Of a stretch of DNA of 64,000 bases, positions 1 through 14,800 are shown one piece after another. The DNA comes from Atherix ibis. Taxonomy: Eukaryota; Arthropoda; Insecta; Diptera; Athericidae. The position numbers were made by a program, and so were the translations under genes. Positions within the stretch are counted from its first letter, which is position 1. Every line of letters starts with the position of its first letter. The stretch covers positions 23,804,433-23,868,432 of the forward strand of contig OY282608.1 in the NCBI GenBank assembly GCA_958298945.1. The letters run 5' to 3'. The notes under the pieces are model-generated. The model made no database searches. It worked only from the letters and a program-made list of their open reading frames with translations, and was not told the origin of the DNA.

Positions 1-1188
1 ACAAACCAACAAACCAAAAAGCCAACAAACCAACAAACCAACAAGCCAACAAACCAACAACCCAACAAACCAACAAACCAACAAACCAACAAACTAACAA
101 ACCAACAAGCCAACAAAACAACAAACCAACAAACCATCAAACGAACAAAGCAACAAGCCAACAAGCCAACAAACCAACAAACCAACAAGCCAACAAACCA
201 ACAAGCCAACAAGCCAACAAGCCAACAAACCAACAAACCAACAAACCAACAAGCCAACAAACCAACAAATCAACAAACCAACAAACCAACAAACAAACAA
301 GCCAACAAACCAACAAACAAATAAACCAACAAACCAAAAAACCAACAAACCAACAAATTAACAAACCAACAAACCAACAAACCAACAAGCCAACAAGCCA
401 ACAAACCAACAAACCAATAAGCCAACAAACTAACAAGCCAACAAACCAACAAACCAACAAACCAACAAACCAACAAACCAAGTAACCAACAAACCAACAA
501 ACCATCAAACAAACAAAGCAACAAACGAACAAGCCAACAAGCCAACAAACCAACAAACCAAGTAACCAAAAAGCCAACAAACTAACAAACCCACAAGCCA
601 ACAAACCAACAAGCCAACAAGCCAACAAACCAACAAACCAACAAAGCAACAAACCAAAAAACCAACAAACCAAAAAACCAACAAACCAACAAACCATCAA
701 ACGAACAAAGCAACAAGCCAATAAGCCAACAAACCAACAAATTAACAAACCAACAAACCAACAAACCAACAAGCCAACAAGCCAACAAACCAACAACCCA
801 ACAAACCAACAAACCAACAAACCAACAAACTAACAAACCAACAAGCCAACAAAACAACAAACCAACAAACCATCAAACGAACAAAGCAACAAGCCAACAA
901 GCCAACAAACCAACAAACCAACAAGCCAACAAACCAACAAGCCAACAAGCCAACAAGCCAACAAACCAACAAACCAACAAACCAACAAGCCAACAAACCA
1001 ACAAATCAACAAACCAACAAACCAACAAACCAACAAGCCAACAAACCAACAAACAAATAAACCAACAAACCAAAAAACCAACAAACCAACAAATTAACAA
1101 ACCAACAAACCAACAAACCAACAAGCCAACAAGCCAACAAACCAACAAACCAATAAGCCAACAAACTAACAAGCCAACAAACCAACAA
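1..1188. repeat. Segmental duplication A, copy 1 (offset 3,735)
   Basis: This stretch reappears at 3,736-4,923 with all marker 8-mers in the same order and spacing. I noticed one substitution (c at 637, t at 4,372). The copies part at 1,189/4,924, where one has a gcc unit and the other an acc unit. Copy 1 is cut by the window edge, so the true duplication may begin further left. It contains two passages of the 736-bp repeat described separately. Confidence 0.88.
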
Positions 1189-3735
1189 GCCAACAAGCCA
1201 AAAAACCAACAAACCAACAAACCAACAAGCCAACAAACCAAAAAGCCAACAAACCAACAAACCACCAAGCCAACAAACCAATAAACCAACAAGCCAACAA
1301 GCCAACAAACCAACAAACCAACAAAACAACAAGTCAACAAACCAACAAACCAAAATGCCAACAAACCAACAAGCCAACAAACCAACAAACCAACAAACCA
1401 ATTAACCAACAAACCAACAAACGAACAAACCAACAAACTAACAAACCAACAAGCCAACAAACCAACAAACCAACAAACCATCAAACGAACAAAGCAACAA
1501 GCCAACATGCCAACAAACCAACAAACCAACAAGCCAACATACCAACAAACTAACAAACCAACAAGCCAACAAACCAACAAACCAACAAACTATCAAACGA
1601 ACAAAGCAACAAGCCAACAAGCCAACAAACCAAGAAACCAACAAACCAGCAAGCCAACAAGCCAAAAAACCAACAAACCAACAAACCAACAAGCCAACAA
1701 ACCAACAAGCCACCAAACCAACAAACCACCAAGCCAACAAACCAACAAACCAACAAGCCAACAAGCCAACAAACCAACAAACCAACAAACCAACAAGCCA
1801 ACAAACCAACAAACCAAAAAGCCAACAAACCAACAAGCCAACAAACCAACAAACCAACAAAGCAATTAACCAACAAACCAACAAACGAACAAACCAACAA
1901 ACTAACAAACCAACAAGCCAACAAACCAACAAACCAACAAACCATCAAACGAACAAAGCAACAAGCCAACAAGCCAACAAACCAACAAACCAACAAGCCA
2001 ACATACCAACAAACCAACAAGCCAACAAGCCAACAAACCAACAAACCAACAAACCAACAAACCAACAAGCCAACAAACCAACAAACCAACAAACCAACAA
2101 GCCAACAAACCAACAAGCCAACAAACAAACAAACCAACAAACCAACAAGCAACAAACCAAAAAACCAACAAACCAAAAAACCAACAAACCAACAAGTTAA
2201 CAAGCCAACAAACCAACAAACCAACAAACCAACAAGCCAACAAACCAACAAACCAACAAGCCAACAAGCCAACAAACCAACAAAGCAACAAACCAAAAAA
2301 CCAACAAACCAAAAAACCAACAAACCAACAAACCATCAAACAAACAAACCAACAAGCGAACAAGCCAACAAACCAACAAACCAACAAGCCAACAAGCCAA
2401 CAAACCAACAAACCAACAAACCAACAAACCAACAAGCCAACAAACCAACAAACCAACAAGCCAACAAACCAACAAACCAACAAACCAACAAACCAACAAG
2501 CCAACAAACTAACAAACAAATAAACCAACAAACCTACAAACCAACAAACCAACAAACCAACAAACCAACAAGCCAACAAGCCAACAAACCAACAAGCCAA
2601 CAAACCAACAAACCAACAAAGCAACAAGCCAACAAGCCAACAAACCAACAAACCAACAAACCAACAAACCAACAAGCCAAAAAGCCAACAAACCAACAAA
2701 CCAACAAGCCAAAAAGCCAACAAACCAACAAACCAAGTAACCAAAAAGCCAACAAACTAACAAACCAACAAGCCAACAAGCCAACAAACCAACAAACCAA
2801 CAAACCAACAAACCAACAAACCAACAAGCCAACAAACCAACAAACAAATAAACCAACAAACCAACAAACCAACAAACCAAGAAACCAAAAAACCAACAAA
2901 CCAACAAGCCAACAAGCCAACAAACCAACAAACTAACAAACCAACAAACGAACTAACCAACAAACCAACAAGCCAACAAGCCAACAAACCAACAAACCAA
3001 TAAACCAACAAACTGAGTAACCAACAAGCCAACAAACCAACAAACCAACAAGCCAACAAGCCAACAAACCAACAAACCAACAAGCCAACAAACCAACAAA
3101 CCAACAAACCAACAAACCAACAAACCAACAAACCAACAAACCAACAAACCAACAAACCAACAAACCAACAAACCAACTAACCAACAAACCAACAAGCCAA
3201 CAAGCCAACAAACCAACAAACCAACAATCCAACAAGCCAACAAACCAACAAACCAAAAAGCCAACAAACCAACAAACCAACAAGCCAACAAACCAACAAC
3301 CCAACAAACCAACAAACCAACAAACCAACAAACTAACAAACCAACAAGCCAACAAAACAACAAACCAACAAACCATCAAACGAACAAAGCAACAAGCCAA
3401 CAAGCCAACAAACCAACAAACCAACAAGCCAACAAACCAACAAGCCAACAAGCCAACAAGCCAACAAACCAACAAACCAACAAACCAACAAACCAACAAG
3501 CCAACAAACCAACAAACCAACAAACCAACAAACCAACAAACTAACAAACCAACAAGCCAACAAACCAACAAGCCAACAAACCAACAAGCCAACAAACCAA
3601 CAAACCAACAAGCCAACAAACCAACAAGCCAACAAACCAACAAACCAACAAACCAACAAACCAACAAAACAACTAACCAACAAACCAACAAGCCAACAAG
3701 CCAACAAACCAACAAACCAACAATCCAACAAGCCA
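1189..3735. repeat. 8-mer array between duplication A copies
   Basis: No gene seen. Array with no perfect local partner. It has a 7-bp unit (gcaacaa, 2,149-2,155) that shifts the register by one base, and an actgagta marker near 3,011. The part from about 2,757 to 3,340 resembles 9,227-9,800 (offset about 6.45-6.47 kb), including the actgagta marker. Confidence 0.75.
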
Positions 3736-4923
3736 ACAAACCAACAAACCAAAAAGCCAACAAACCAACAAACCAACAAGCCAACAAACCAACAACCCAA
3801 CAAACCAACAAACCAACAAACCAACAAACTAACAAACCAACAAGCCAACAAAACAACAAACCAACAAACCATCAAACGAACAAAGCAACAAGCCAACAAG
3901 CCAACAAACCAACAAACCAACAAGCCAACAAACCAACAAGCCAACAAGCCAACAAGCCAACAAACCAACAAACCAACAAACCAACAAGCCAACAAACCAA
4001 CAAATCAACAAACCAACAAACCAACAAACAAACAAGCCAACAAACCAACAAACAAATAAACCAACAAACCAAAAAACCAACAAACCAACAAATTAACAAA
4101 CCAACAAACCAACAAACCAACAAGCCAACAAGCCAACAAACCAACAAACCAATAAGCCAACAAACTAACAAGCCAACAAACCAACAAACCAACAAACCAA
4201 CAAACCAACAAACCAAGTAACCAACAAACCAACAAACCATCAAACAAACAAAGCAACAAACGAACAAGCCAACAAGCCAACAAACCAACAAACCAAGTAA
4301 CCAAAAAGCCAACAAACTAACAAACCCACAAGCCAACAAACCAACAAGCCAACAAGCCAACAAACCAACAAACTAACAAAGCAACAAACCAAAAAACCAA
4401 CAAACCAAAAAACCAACAAACCAACAAACCATCAAACGAACAAAGCAACAAGCCAATAAGCCAACAAACCAACAAATTAACAAACCAACAAACCAACAAA
4501 CCAACAAGCCAACAAGCCAACAAACCAACAACCCAACAAACCAACAAACCAACAAACCAACAAACTAACAAACCAACAAGCCAACAAAACAACAAACCAA
4601 CAAACCATCAAACGAACAAAGCAACAAGCCAACAAGCCAACAAACCAACAAACCAACAAGCCAACAAACCAACAAGCCAACAAGCCAACAAGCCAACAAA
4701 CCAACAAACCAACAAACCAACAAGCCAACAAACCAACAAATCAACAAACCAACAAACCAACAAACCAACAAGCCAACAAACCAACAAACAAATAAACCAA
4801 CAAACCAAAAAACCAACAAACCAACAAATTAACAAACCAACAAACCAACAAACCAACAAGCCAACAAGCCAACAAACCAACAAACCAATAAGCCAACAAA
4901 CTAACAAGCCAACAAACCAACAA
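3736..4923. repeat. Segmental duplication A, copy 2
   Basis: Partner of 1-1,188. The 3,735-bp offset is one less than a multiple of 8, which matches the single one-base phase slip at 2,149-2,155 lying between the copies. Its near identity argues for a recent exchange compared with the more diverged blocks elsewhere in the array. Confidence 0.88.
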
Positions 4924-5331
4924 ACCAACAAACCAACAAACCAACAAACCAAGTAACCAACAAACCAACAAACCATCAAACAAACAAAGCAACAAACGAA
5001 CAAGCCAACAAGCCAACAAACCAACAAACCAAGTAACCAAAAAGCCAACAAACTAACAAACCCACAAGCCAACAAACCAACAAGCCAACAAGCCAACAAA
5101 CCAACAAACCAACAAAGCAACAAACCAAAAAACCAACAAACCAAAAAACCAACAAACCAACAAACCATCAAACGAACAAAGCAACAAGCCAATAAGCCAA
5201 CAAACCAACAAATTAACAAACCAACAAACCAACAAACCAACAAGCCAACAAGCCAACAAACCAACAAACCAATAAGCCAACAAACCAACAAGTGAACAAA
5301 CCAACAAACCAACAAACCAAGTAACTAACAA
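3829..5331. repeat. 736-bp higher-order repeat
   Basis: Marker series at 3,829-4,595 recurs at 4,565-5,331, an offset of 736 bp (92 units). The same spacing relates 94-348 to 830-1,084, which differ by about one substitution. The module contains, in order, attaacaa, accaataa, accaagta, the accatcaa/acaaacaa/agcaacaa series and a second accatcaa/acgaacaa/agcaacaa series. It is the smallest clear higher-order period in the left part of the array. Confidence 0.8.
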
Positions 5332-6296
5332 ACCAACAAATCATCAAACAAACAAAGCAACAAACGAACAAGCCAACAAGCAAACAAACCAACAAACCAA
5401 GTAACCAACAAGCCAACAAACCAACAAACCAACAAGCCAACAAACCAACAAACCAACAAACCAACAAACCAACAAACCAACAAGCCAACAAACCAACAAA
5501 CAAATAAACCAACAAACCAAAAAACCAAAAAACCAACAAATTAACAAACCAACAAACCAACAAACCAACAAGCCAACAAGCCAACAAACCAACAAACCAA
5601 TAAGCCAACAAACCAACAAGCCAACAAACCAACAAACCAACAAACCAAGTAACCAACAAACCAACAAACCATCAAACAAACAAAGCAACAAACGAACAAG
5701 CCAACAAGCCAACAAACCAACAAACCAACAAACCAAGTAACCAACAAGCGAACAAACCAACAAACCAAAAAGCCAACAAACCAACAAACCAACAAGCCAA
5801 CAAACCAACAACCCAACAAACCAACAAACCAACAAACCAACAAACCAACAAACTAACAAACCAACAAGCCAACAAAACAACAAACCAACAAACCATCAAA
5901 CGAACAAAGCAACAAGCCAACAAGCCAACAAACCAACAAACCAACAAACCAACAAACCAACAAGCCAACAAACCAACAAACTAACAAACCAACAAACCAA
6001 CAAGCCAACAAACCAACAAACAAATAAACCAACAAACCAAAAAACCAACAAACCAACAAATTAACAAACCAACAAACCAACAAACCAACAAACTAACAAA
6101 CCAACAAACCAATTAACCAACAAACCAACAAACGAACAAACCAACAAACCAACAAACCAACAAAGCAACAAACCAACAAGCCAACAAGCCAACAAACCAA
6201 CAAGCCAACAAACCAACAAACCAACAAACCAACAAACCAACAAACCAACAAACCAACAAACTAACAAACCAACAAGCCAACAAACCAACAAACCAA
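5040..6296. repeat. 1,871-bp tandem duplication, left copy
   Basis: Matches 6,911-8,167 at an offset of 1,871 bp. Markers such as attaacaa, accaagta, acgaacaa and the accatcaa series keep their spacing. Upstream, from about 4,700, the match continues at an offset of 1,855 bp, a difference of two 8-mers near 4,930-4,960. The left copy carries a few private changes: ccaagtaact near 5,318 and aatcatcaa near 5,339, where the right copy has ccaagtaacc and aaccatcaa. Confidence 0.85.
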
Positions 6297-6910
6297 CAAA
6301 CCAACAAACCAACAAACTAACAAACCAACAAACCAACAAGCCAACAAACCAACAAACAAATAAACCAACAAACCAAAAAACCAACAAACCAACAAATTAA
6401 CAAACCAACAAACCAACAAACCAACAAACTAACAAACCAACAAACCAATTAACCAACAAACCAACAAACGAACAAACCAACAAACCAACAAACCAACAAA
6501 GCAAAAACCAAAAAGCCAACAAGCCAACAAACCAACAAGCCAACAAACGAACAAACCAACAAACCAACAAACCAACAAACCAACAAACCAACAAATCAAC
6601 AAACCAACAAACCAACAAACCAACAAGCCAACAAACCAACAAACAAATAAACCAACAAACCAAAAAACCAACAAACCAACAAATTAACAAACCAACAAAC
6701 CAACAAACCAACAAGCCAACAAGCCAACAAACCAACAAACCAATAAGCCAACAAACTAACAAGCCAACAAACCAACAAACCAACAAACCAACAAACCAAC
6801 AAACCAACAAACCAACAAACCAAGTAACCAACAAACCAACAAACCATCAAACAAACAAAGCAACAAACGAACAAGCCAACAAGCCAACAAACCAACAAAC
6901 CAAGTAACCA

Positions 6911-8167
6911 AAAAGCCAACAAACTAACAAACCCACAAGCCAACAAACCAACAAGCCAACAAGCCAACAAACCAACAAACCAACAAAGCAACAAACCAAA
7001 AAACCAACAAACCAAAAAACCAACAAACCAACAAACCATCAAACGAACAAAGCAACAAGCCAATAAGCCAACAAACCAACAAATTAACAAACCAACAAAC
7101 CAACAAACCAACAAGCCAACAAGCCAACAAACCAACAAACCAATAAGCCAACAAACCAACAAGTGAACAAACCAACAAACCAACAAACCAAGTAACCAAC
7201 AAACCAACAAACCATCAAACAAACAAAGCAACAAACGAACAAGCCAACAAGCAAACAAACCAACAAACCAAGTAACCAACAAGCCAACAAACCAACAAAC
7301 CAACAAGCCAACAAACCAACAAACCAACAAACCAACAAACCAACAAACCAACAAGCCAACAAACCAACAAACAAATAAACCAACAAACCAAAAAACCAAA
7401 AAACCAACAAATTAACAAACCAACAAACCAACAAACCAACAAGCCAACAAGCCAACAAACCAACAAACCAATAAGCCAACAAACCAACAAGCCAACAAAC
7501 CAACAAACCAACAAACCAAGTAACCAACAAACCAACAAACCATCAAACAAACAAAGCAACAAACGAACAAGCCAACAAGCCAACAAACCAACAAACCAAC
7601 AAACCAAGTAACCAACAAGCGAACAAACCAACAAACCAAAAAGCCAACAAACCAACAAACCAACAAGCCAACAAACCAACAACCCAACAAACCAACAAAC
7701 CAACAAACCAACAAACCAACAAACTAACAAACCAACAAGCCAACAAAACAACAAACCAACAAACCATCAAACGAACAAAGCAACAAGCCAACAAGCCAAC
7801 AAACCAACAAACCAACAAACCAACAAACCAACAAGCCAACAAACCAACAAACTAACAAACCAACAAACCAACAAGCCAACAAACCAACAAACAAATAAAC
7901 CAACAAACCAAAAAACCAACAAACCAACAAATTAACAAACCAACAAACCAACAAACCAACAAACTAACAAACCAACAAACCAATTAACCAACAAACCAAC
8001 AAACGAACAAACCAACAAACCAACAAACCAACAAAGCAACAAACCAACAAGCCAACAAGCCAACAAACCAACAAGCCAACAAACCAACAAACCAACAAAC
8101 CAACAAACCAACAAACCAACAAACCAACAAACTAACAAACCAACAAGCCAACAAACCAACAAACCAA
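6911..8167. repeat. 1,871-bp tandem duplication, right copy
   Basis: Partner of 5,040-6,296. Between the copies lies the 7-bp unit agcaaaa at 6,500-6,506, which accounts for the offset being one short of a multiple of 8. The copies part at about 6,297/8,168, where the right copy enters accaataa and accatcaa units. Confidence 0.85.
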
Positions 8168-11100
8168 TAAACCAACAAACCATCAAACGAACAAAGCAAC
8201 AAGCCAACAAGCCAACAAACCAACCAACCAACAAGCCAACAAGCCAACAAACCAACAAACCAACATGACAACAAGCCAACAAACCAACAAACCAACAAAC
8301 CAACAAGCCAACAAACCAACAAACCAACAAACCAACAAGCCAACAAATCAACAAACAAATAAACCAAAAAAACAACAAACCAACAAACCTACAAACCAAC
8401 AAACCAACAAACCAACAAACCAACAAGCCAACAAGCCAACAAACCAATAAACCAATAAGCCAACAAACCAACAAGCCAACAAACCAACAAACCAACAAAC
8501 CAAGTAACCAACAAACCAACAAACCATCAAACAAACAAAGCAACAAACGAACAAGCCAACAAACCAACAAGCCAACAAACGAACAAACCAACAAACCAAC
8601 AAGCAACAAACCAAAAAACCAACAAACCAAAAAACCAACAAACCAACAAGTTAACAAGCCAACAAACCAACAAACCAACAAGCCAACAAGCCAACAAACC
8701 AACAAACCAACAAGCCAACAAGCCAACAAACCAACAAAGCAACAAACCAAAAAACCAACAAACCAAAAAACCAACAAACCAACAAACCATCAAAGAAACA
8801 AACCAACAAGCCAACAAGCCAACAAACCAACAAACCAACAAGCCAACAAGCCAACAAACCAACAAACCAACAAACCAACAAGCCAACAAACCAACAAACC
8901 AACAAGCCAACAAACCAACAAACCAACAAACCAACAAGCCAACAAACCAACAAACAAATAAACCAACAAACCAACAAACCAACAAACCAACAAACCAAAA
9001 AACCAACAAACCAACAAGCCAACAAGCCAACAAACCAACAAGCCAACAAACCAACAAACCAACAAAGCAACAAGCCAACAAGCCAACAAACCAACAAACC
9101 AACAAACCAACAAACCAACAAACCAACAAACCAACAAGCCAAAAAGCCAACAAACCAACAAACCAACAAGCCAAAAAGCCAACAAACCAACAAACCAACA
9201 AACCAAGTAACCAAAAAGCCAACAAACTAACAAACCAACAAGCCAACAAGCCAACAAACCAACAAGCCAACAAACCAACAAACAAATAAACCAACAAACC
9301 AACAAACCAACAAACCAACAAACCAACAAACCAAAAAACCAACAAACCAACAAGCCAACAAGCCAACAAACCAACAAACTAACAAACCAACAAACGAACT
9401 AACCAACAAACCAACAAGCCAACAAGCCAACAAACCAACAAACCAACAAACCAACAAACTGAGTAACCAACAAGCCAACAAACCAACAAACCAACAAGCC
9501 AACAAGCCAACAAACCAACAAACCAACAAGCCAACAAACCAACAAACCAACAAACCAACAAACCAACAAACCAACAAACCAACAAACCAACAAACCAACA
9601 AACCAACAAACCAACAAACCAACTAACCAACAAACCAACAAGCCAACAAGCCAACAAACCAACAAACCAACAATCCAACAAGCCAACAAACCAACAAACC
9701 AAAAAGCCAACAAACCAACAAACCAACAAGCCAACAAACCAACAAACCAACAAACCAACAAACCAACAAACCAACAAACTAACAAACCAACAAGCCAACA
9801 AAACAACAAACCAACAAGCCAACAAACCAACAAGCCAACAAACCAACAAGCCAACAAACCAACAAACCAACAAGCCAACAAACCAACAAGCCAACAAACC
9901 AACAAACCAACAAACCAACAAACCAACAAACCAACTAACCAACAAACCAACAAGCCAACAAGCCAACAAACCAACAAACCAACAATCCAACAAGCCAACA
10001 AACCAACAAACCAAAAAGCCAACAAACCAACAAACCAACAAGCCAACAAACCAACAACCCAACAAACCAACAAACCAACAAACCAACAAACTAACAAACC
10101 AACAAGCCAACAAAACAACAAACCAACAAACCATCAAACGAACAAAGCAACAAGCCAACAAGCCAACAAACCAACAAACCAACAAGCCAACAAACCAACA
10201 AGCCAACAAGCCAACAAGCCAACAAACCAACAAACCAACAAACCAACAAGCCAACAAACCAACAAACCAACAAACCAACAAACCAACAAGCCAACAAACC
10301 AACAAACAAATAAACCAACAAACCAAAAAACCAACAAACCAACAAATTAACAAACCAACAAACCAACAAACCAACAAACCAACAAGCCAACAAGCCAACA
10401 AACCAACAAACCAATAAGCCAACAAACCAACAAGCCAACAAACCAACAAACCAACAAACCAACAAACCAAGTAACCAACAAACCAACAAACCATCAAACA
10501 AACAAAGCAACAAACGAACAAGCCAACAAGCCAACAAACCAACAAACCAAGTAACCAAAAAGCCAACAAACTAACAAACCAACAAGCCAACAAACGAACA
10601 AGCCAACAAACCAACAAACCAACAAAGCATCAAACCAAAAAACCAACAAACCAAAAAACCAACAAACCAACAAACCATCAAACGAACAAAGCAACAAGCC
10701 AATAAGCCAACAAACTAACAAATTAACAAACCAACAAACCAACAAACAAACAAGCCAACAAGCCAACAAACCAACAAACCAATAAGCCAACAAACCAACA
10801 AGCCAACAAACCAACAAACCAACAAACCAAGTAACCAACAAACCAACAAACCATCAAACAAACAAAGCAACAAACGAACAAGCCAACAAGCCAACAAACC
10901 AACAAACCAAGTAACCAACAAGACAACAAACCAACAAACCAACAAGCCAACAAACCAACAAACCAACAAACCAACAAACCAACAAACCAACAAGCCAACA
11001 AACCAACAAACAAATAAACCAACAAACCAAAAAACCAACAAACCAACAAATTAACAAACCAACAAACCAACAAACCAACAAGCCAACAAGCCAACAAACC

Positions 11101-11834
11101 AACAAACCAATAAGCCAACAAACCAACAAGCCAACAAACCAACAAACCAACAAACCAAGTAACCAAGTAACCAACAAACCAACAAACCATCAAACAAACA
11201 AAGCAACAAACGAACAAGCCAACAAGCCAACAAACCAACAAACCAAGTAACCAACAAGCCAACAAACCAACAAACCAAAAAGCCAACAAACCAACAAACC
11301 AACAAGCCAACAAACCAACAACCCAACAAACCAACAAACCAACAAACCAACAAACCAACAAACTAACAAACCAACAAGCCAACAAAACAACAAACCAACA
11401 AACCATCAAACGAACAAAGCAACAAGCCAACAAGCCAACAAACCAACAAACCAACAAGCCAACAAACCAACAAGCCAACAAGCCAACAAGCCAACAAACC
11501 AACAAACCAACAAACCAACAAACCAACAAGCCAACAAACCAACAAACCAACAAACCAACAAATCAACAAGCCAACAAACCAACAAACAAATAAACCAACA
11601 AACCAAAAAACCAACAAACCAACAAATTAACAAACCAACAAACCAACAAACCAACAAACTAACAAACCAACAAACCAATTAACCAACAAACCAACAAACG
11701 AACAAACCAACAAACCAACAAACCAACAAAGCAACAAACCAACAAGCCAACAAGCCAACAAACCAACAAGCCAACAAACCAACAAACCAACAAACCAACA
11801 AACCAACAAACCAACAAACCAACAAACCAACAAA
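8168..11834. repeat. 8-mer array with mixed partial duplications
   Basis: No gene seen. It holds the first gacaacaa marker (catgacaac, 8,264), a 7-bp unit at 8,603-8,609 and an actgagta marker near 9,458. From about 10,090 to 11,500 it parallels 14,625-16,050 at an offset near 4,535-4,559 bp, so it is related to the inside of the 5.7-kb block that follows. Confidence 0.75.
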
Positions 11835-14800
11835 CTAACAAACCAACAAGCCAACAAACCAACAAACCAACAAACCATCAAACGAACAAAGCAACAAGCC
11901 AACAAGCCAACAAACCAACCAACCAACAAGCCAACAAGCCAACAAACCAACAAACCAATATGACAACAAGCCAACAAACCAACAAACCAACAAACCAACA
12001 AGCCAACAAACCAACAAACCAACAAACCAACAAACCAACAAGCCAACAAATCAACAAACAAATAAACCAAAAAACCAACAAACCAACAAACCTACAAACC
12101 AACAAACCAACAAACCAACAAACCAACAAACCAACAAGCCAACAAGCCAACAAACCAACAAACTAATAAGCCAACAAACCAAAAAGCCAACAAACCAACA
12201 AACCAACAAACCAAGTAACCAACAAACCAACAAACCATCAAACAAACAAAGCAACAAACGAACAAGCCAACAAGCCAACAAACCAACAAACCAAGTAACC
12301 AAAAAGCCAACAAACTAACAAACCAACAAGCCAACAAACCAACAAGCCAACAAGCCAACAAACCAACAAACCAACAAAGCAACAAACCAAAAAACCAACA
12401 AACCAAAAAATCAACAAACCAACAAACCATCAAACGAACAAAGCAACAAGCCAATAAGCCAACAAACCAACAAACCAACAAGCCAACAAACCAACAAACA
12501 CACAAGCCAACAAGCCAACAAACCAACAAAAAAACAAACCAACAAGCCAACAAACTAACAAACCAACAAGCCAACAAACCAACAAACAAACAAACCAACA
12601 AACCAACAAGCCAACAAACCAACAAACAAATAAACCAACAAACCAACAAACCAACAAACCAACAAACCAACAAACTAACAAACCAACAAGCCAACAAACC
12701 AACAAGCCAACAAACCAACAAGCCAACAAGCCAACAAACCAACAAACCAACAAGCCAACAAACCAACAAACCAACAAGCCAACAAACCAACAAACCAACA
12801 AGCCAACAAGCCAACAAACCAACAAACCAACAAGCCAACAAGCCAACAAACCAACAAACCAACAAGCCAACAAACTAACAAACAAATAAACCAACAAACA
12901 AACAGACCAACAAGCCAACAACCCACAAACCAACAAACCAACAAACCAACAAGCCAACAAACCAACAAACCAACAAGCCAACAAACCAACAAACCAACAA
13001 ACCAACAAACCAACAAACCAACAAGCCAACAAACCAACAAACCAACAAACCAACAAACCAACAAGCCAACAAACCAACAAACAAATAAACCAACAAACCA
13101 ACAAACCAACAAACCAACAAACCAACAAACCAACAAACCAACAAGCCAACAAGCCAACAAACCAACAAGCCAACAAACCAACAAACCAACAAAGCAACAA
13201 GCCAACAAGCCAACAAACCAACAAACCAACAAACCAACAAGCCAACAAACCAACAAACCAACAAACCAACAAGCCAACAAACCAACAAACCAACAAGCCA
13301 ACAAACCAACAAACCAACAAACCAACAAACCAACAAGCCAACAAACCAACAAACCAACAAGCCAACAAGCCAACAAACCAACAAGCCAACAAACCAACAA
13401 ACCAACAACGCAACAAGCCAACAAGCCAACAAACCAACAAACCAACAAACCAACAAACCAACAAACCAACAAGCCAAAAAGCCAACAAACCAACAAACCA
13501 ACAAGCCAAAAAGCCAACAAACCAACAAACCAACAAACCAAGTAACCAAAAAGCCAACAAACTAACAAACCAACAAGCCAACAAGCCAACAAACCAACAA
13601 ACCAACAAACCAACAAACCAACAAACCAACAAACCAACAAACCAACAAGCCAACAAACAAATAAACCAACAAACCAACAAACCAACAAACCAACAAACCA
13701 ACAAACCAAAAAACCAACAAACCAACAAGCCAACAAGCCAACAAACCAACAAACTAACAAACCAACAAACGAACTAACCAACAAACCAACAAACCAACAA
13801 GCCAACAAACCAACAAACCAACAAACCAACAAACTGAGTAACCAACAAGCCAACAAACCAACAAACCAAAAAGCCAACAAGCCAACAAACCAACAAACCA
13901 ACAAGCCAACAAACCAACAAACCAACAAACCAACAAACCAACAAACCAACAAACCAACAAACCAACAAACCAACAAACCAACTAACCAACAAACCAACAA
14001 GCCAACAAGCCAACAAACCAACAAACCAACAATCCAACAAGCCAACAAACCAACAAACCAAAAAGCCAACAAACCAACAATCCAACAAGCCAACAAACCA
14101 ACAACCCAACAAACCAACAAACCAACAAACCAACAAACTAACAAACCAACAAGCCAACAAAACAACAAACCAACAAACCATCAAACGAACAAAGCAACAA
14201 GCCAACAAGCCAACAAACCAACAAACCAACAAGCCAACAAACCAACAAGCCAACAAGCCAACAAGCCAACAAACCAACAAACCAACAAACCAACAAGCCA
14301 ACAAACCAACAAACCAACAAACCAACAAACCAACAAACTAACAAACCAACAAGCCAACAAACCAATAAGCCAACAAACCAACAAGCCAACAAACCAACAA
14401 ACCAACAAGCCAACAAACCAACAAGCCAACAAACCAACAAACCAACAAACCAACAAACCAACAAACCAACTAACCAACAAACCAACAAGCCAACAAGCCA
14501 ACAAACCAACAAACCAACAATCCAACAAGCCAACAAACCAACAAACCAAAAAGCCAACAAACCAACAAACCAACAAGCCAACAAACCAACAACCCAACAA
14601 ACCAACAAACCAACAAACCAACAAACTAACAAACCAACAAGCCAACAAAACAACAAACCAACAAACCATCAAACGAACAAAGCAACAAGCCAACAAGCCA
14701 ACAAACCAACAAACCAACAAGCCAACAAACCAACAAGCCAACAAGCCAACAAGCCAACAAACCAACAAACCAACAAACCAACAAGCCAACAAACCAACAA

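Noticed and set aside
1507..1869. Open frames on the + strand rich in Asn, Lys, Pro, Thr and Gln (also 11,960-12,166, 17,671-17,880, 22,102-22,311 and 61,147-61,443)
   Set aside because: These read the A/C strand of the same 8-mer and start only where a rare variant makes atg. No independent evidence of coding.
12675..14168. 497-codon open frame on the - strand
   Set aside because: Same reason: the repeat lacks stop codons in all three frames, and the frame ends only at chance marker variants.
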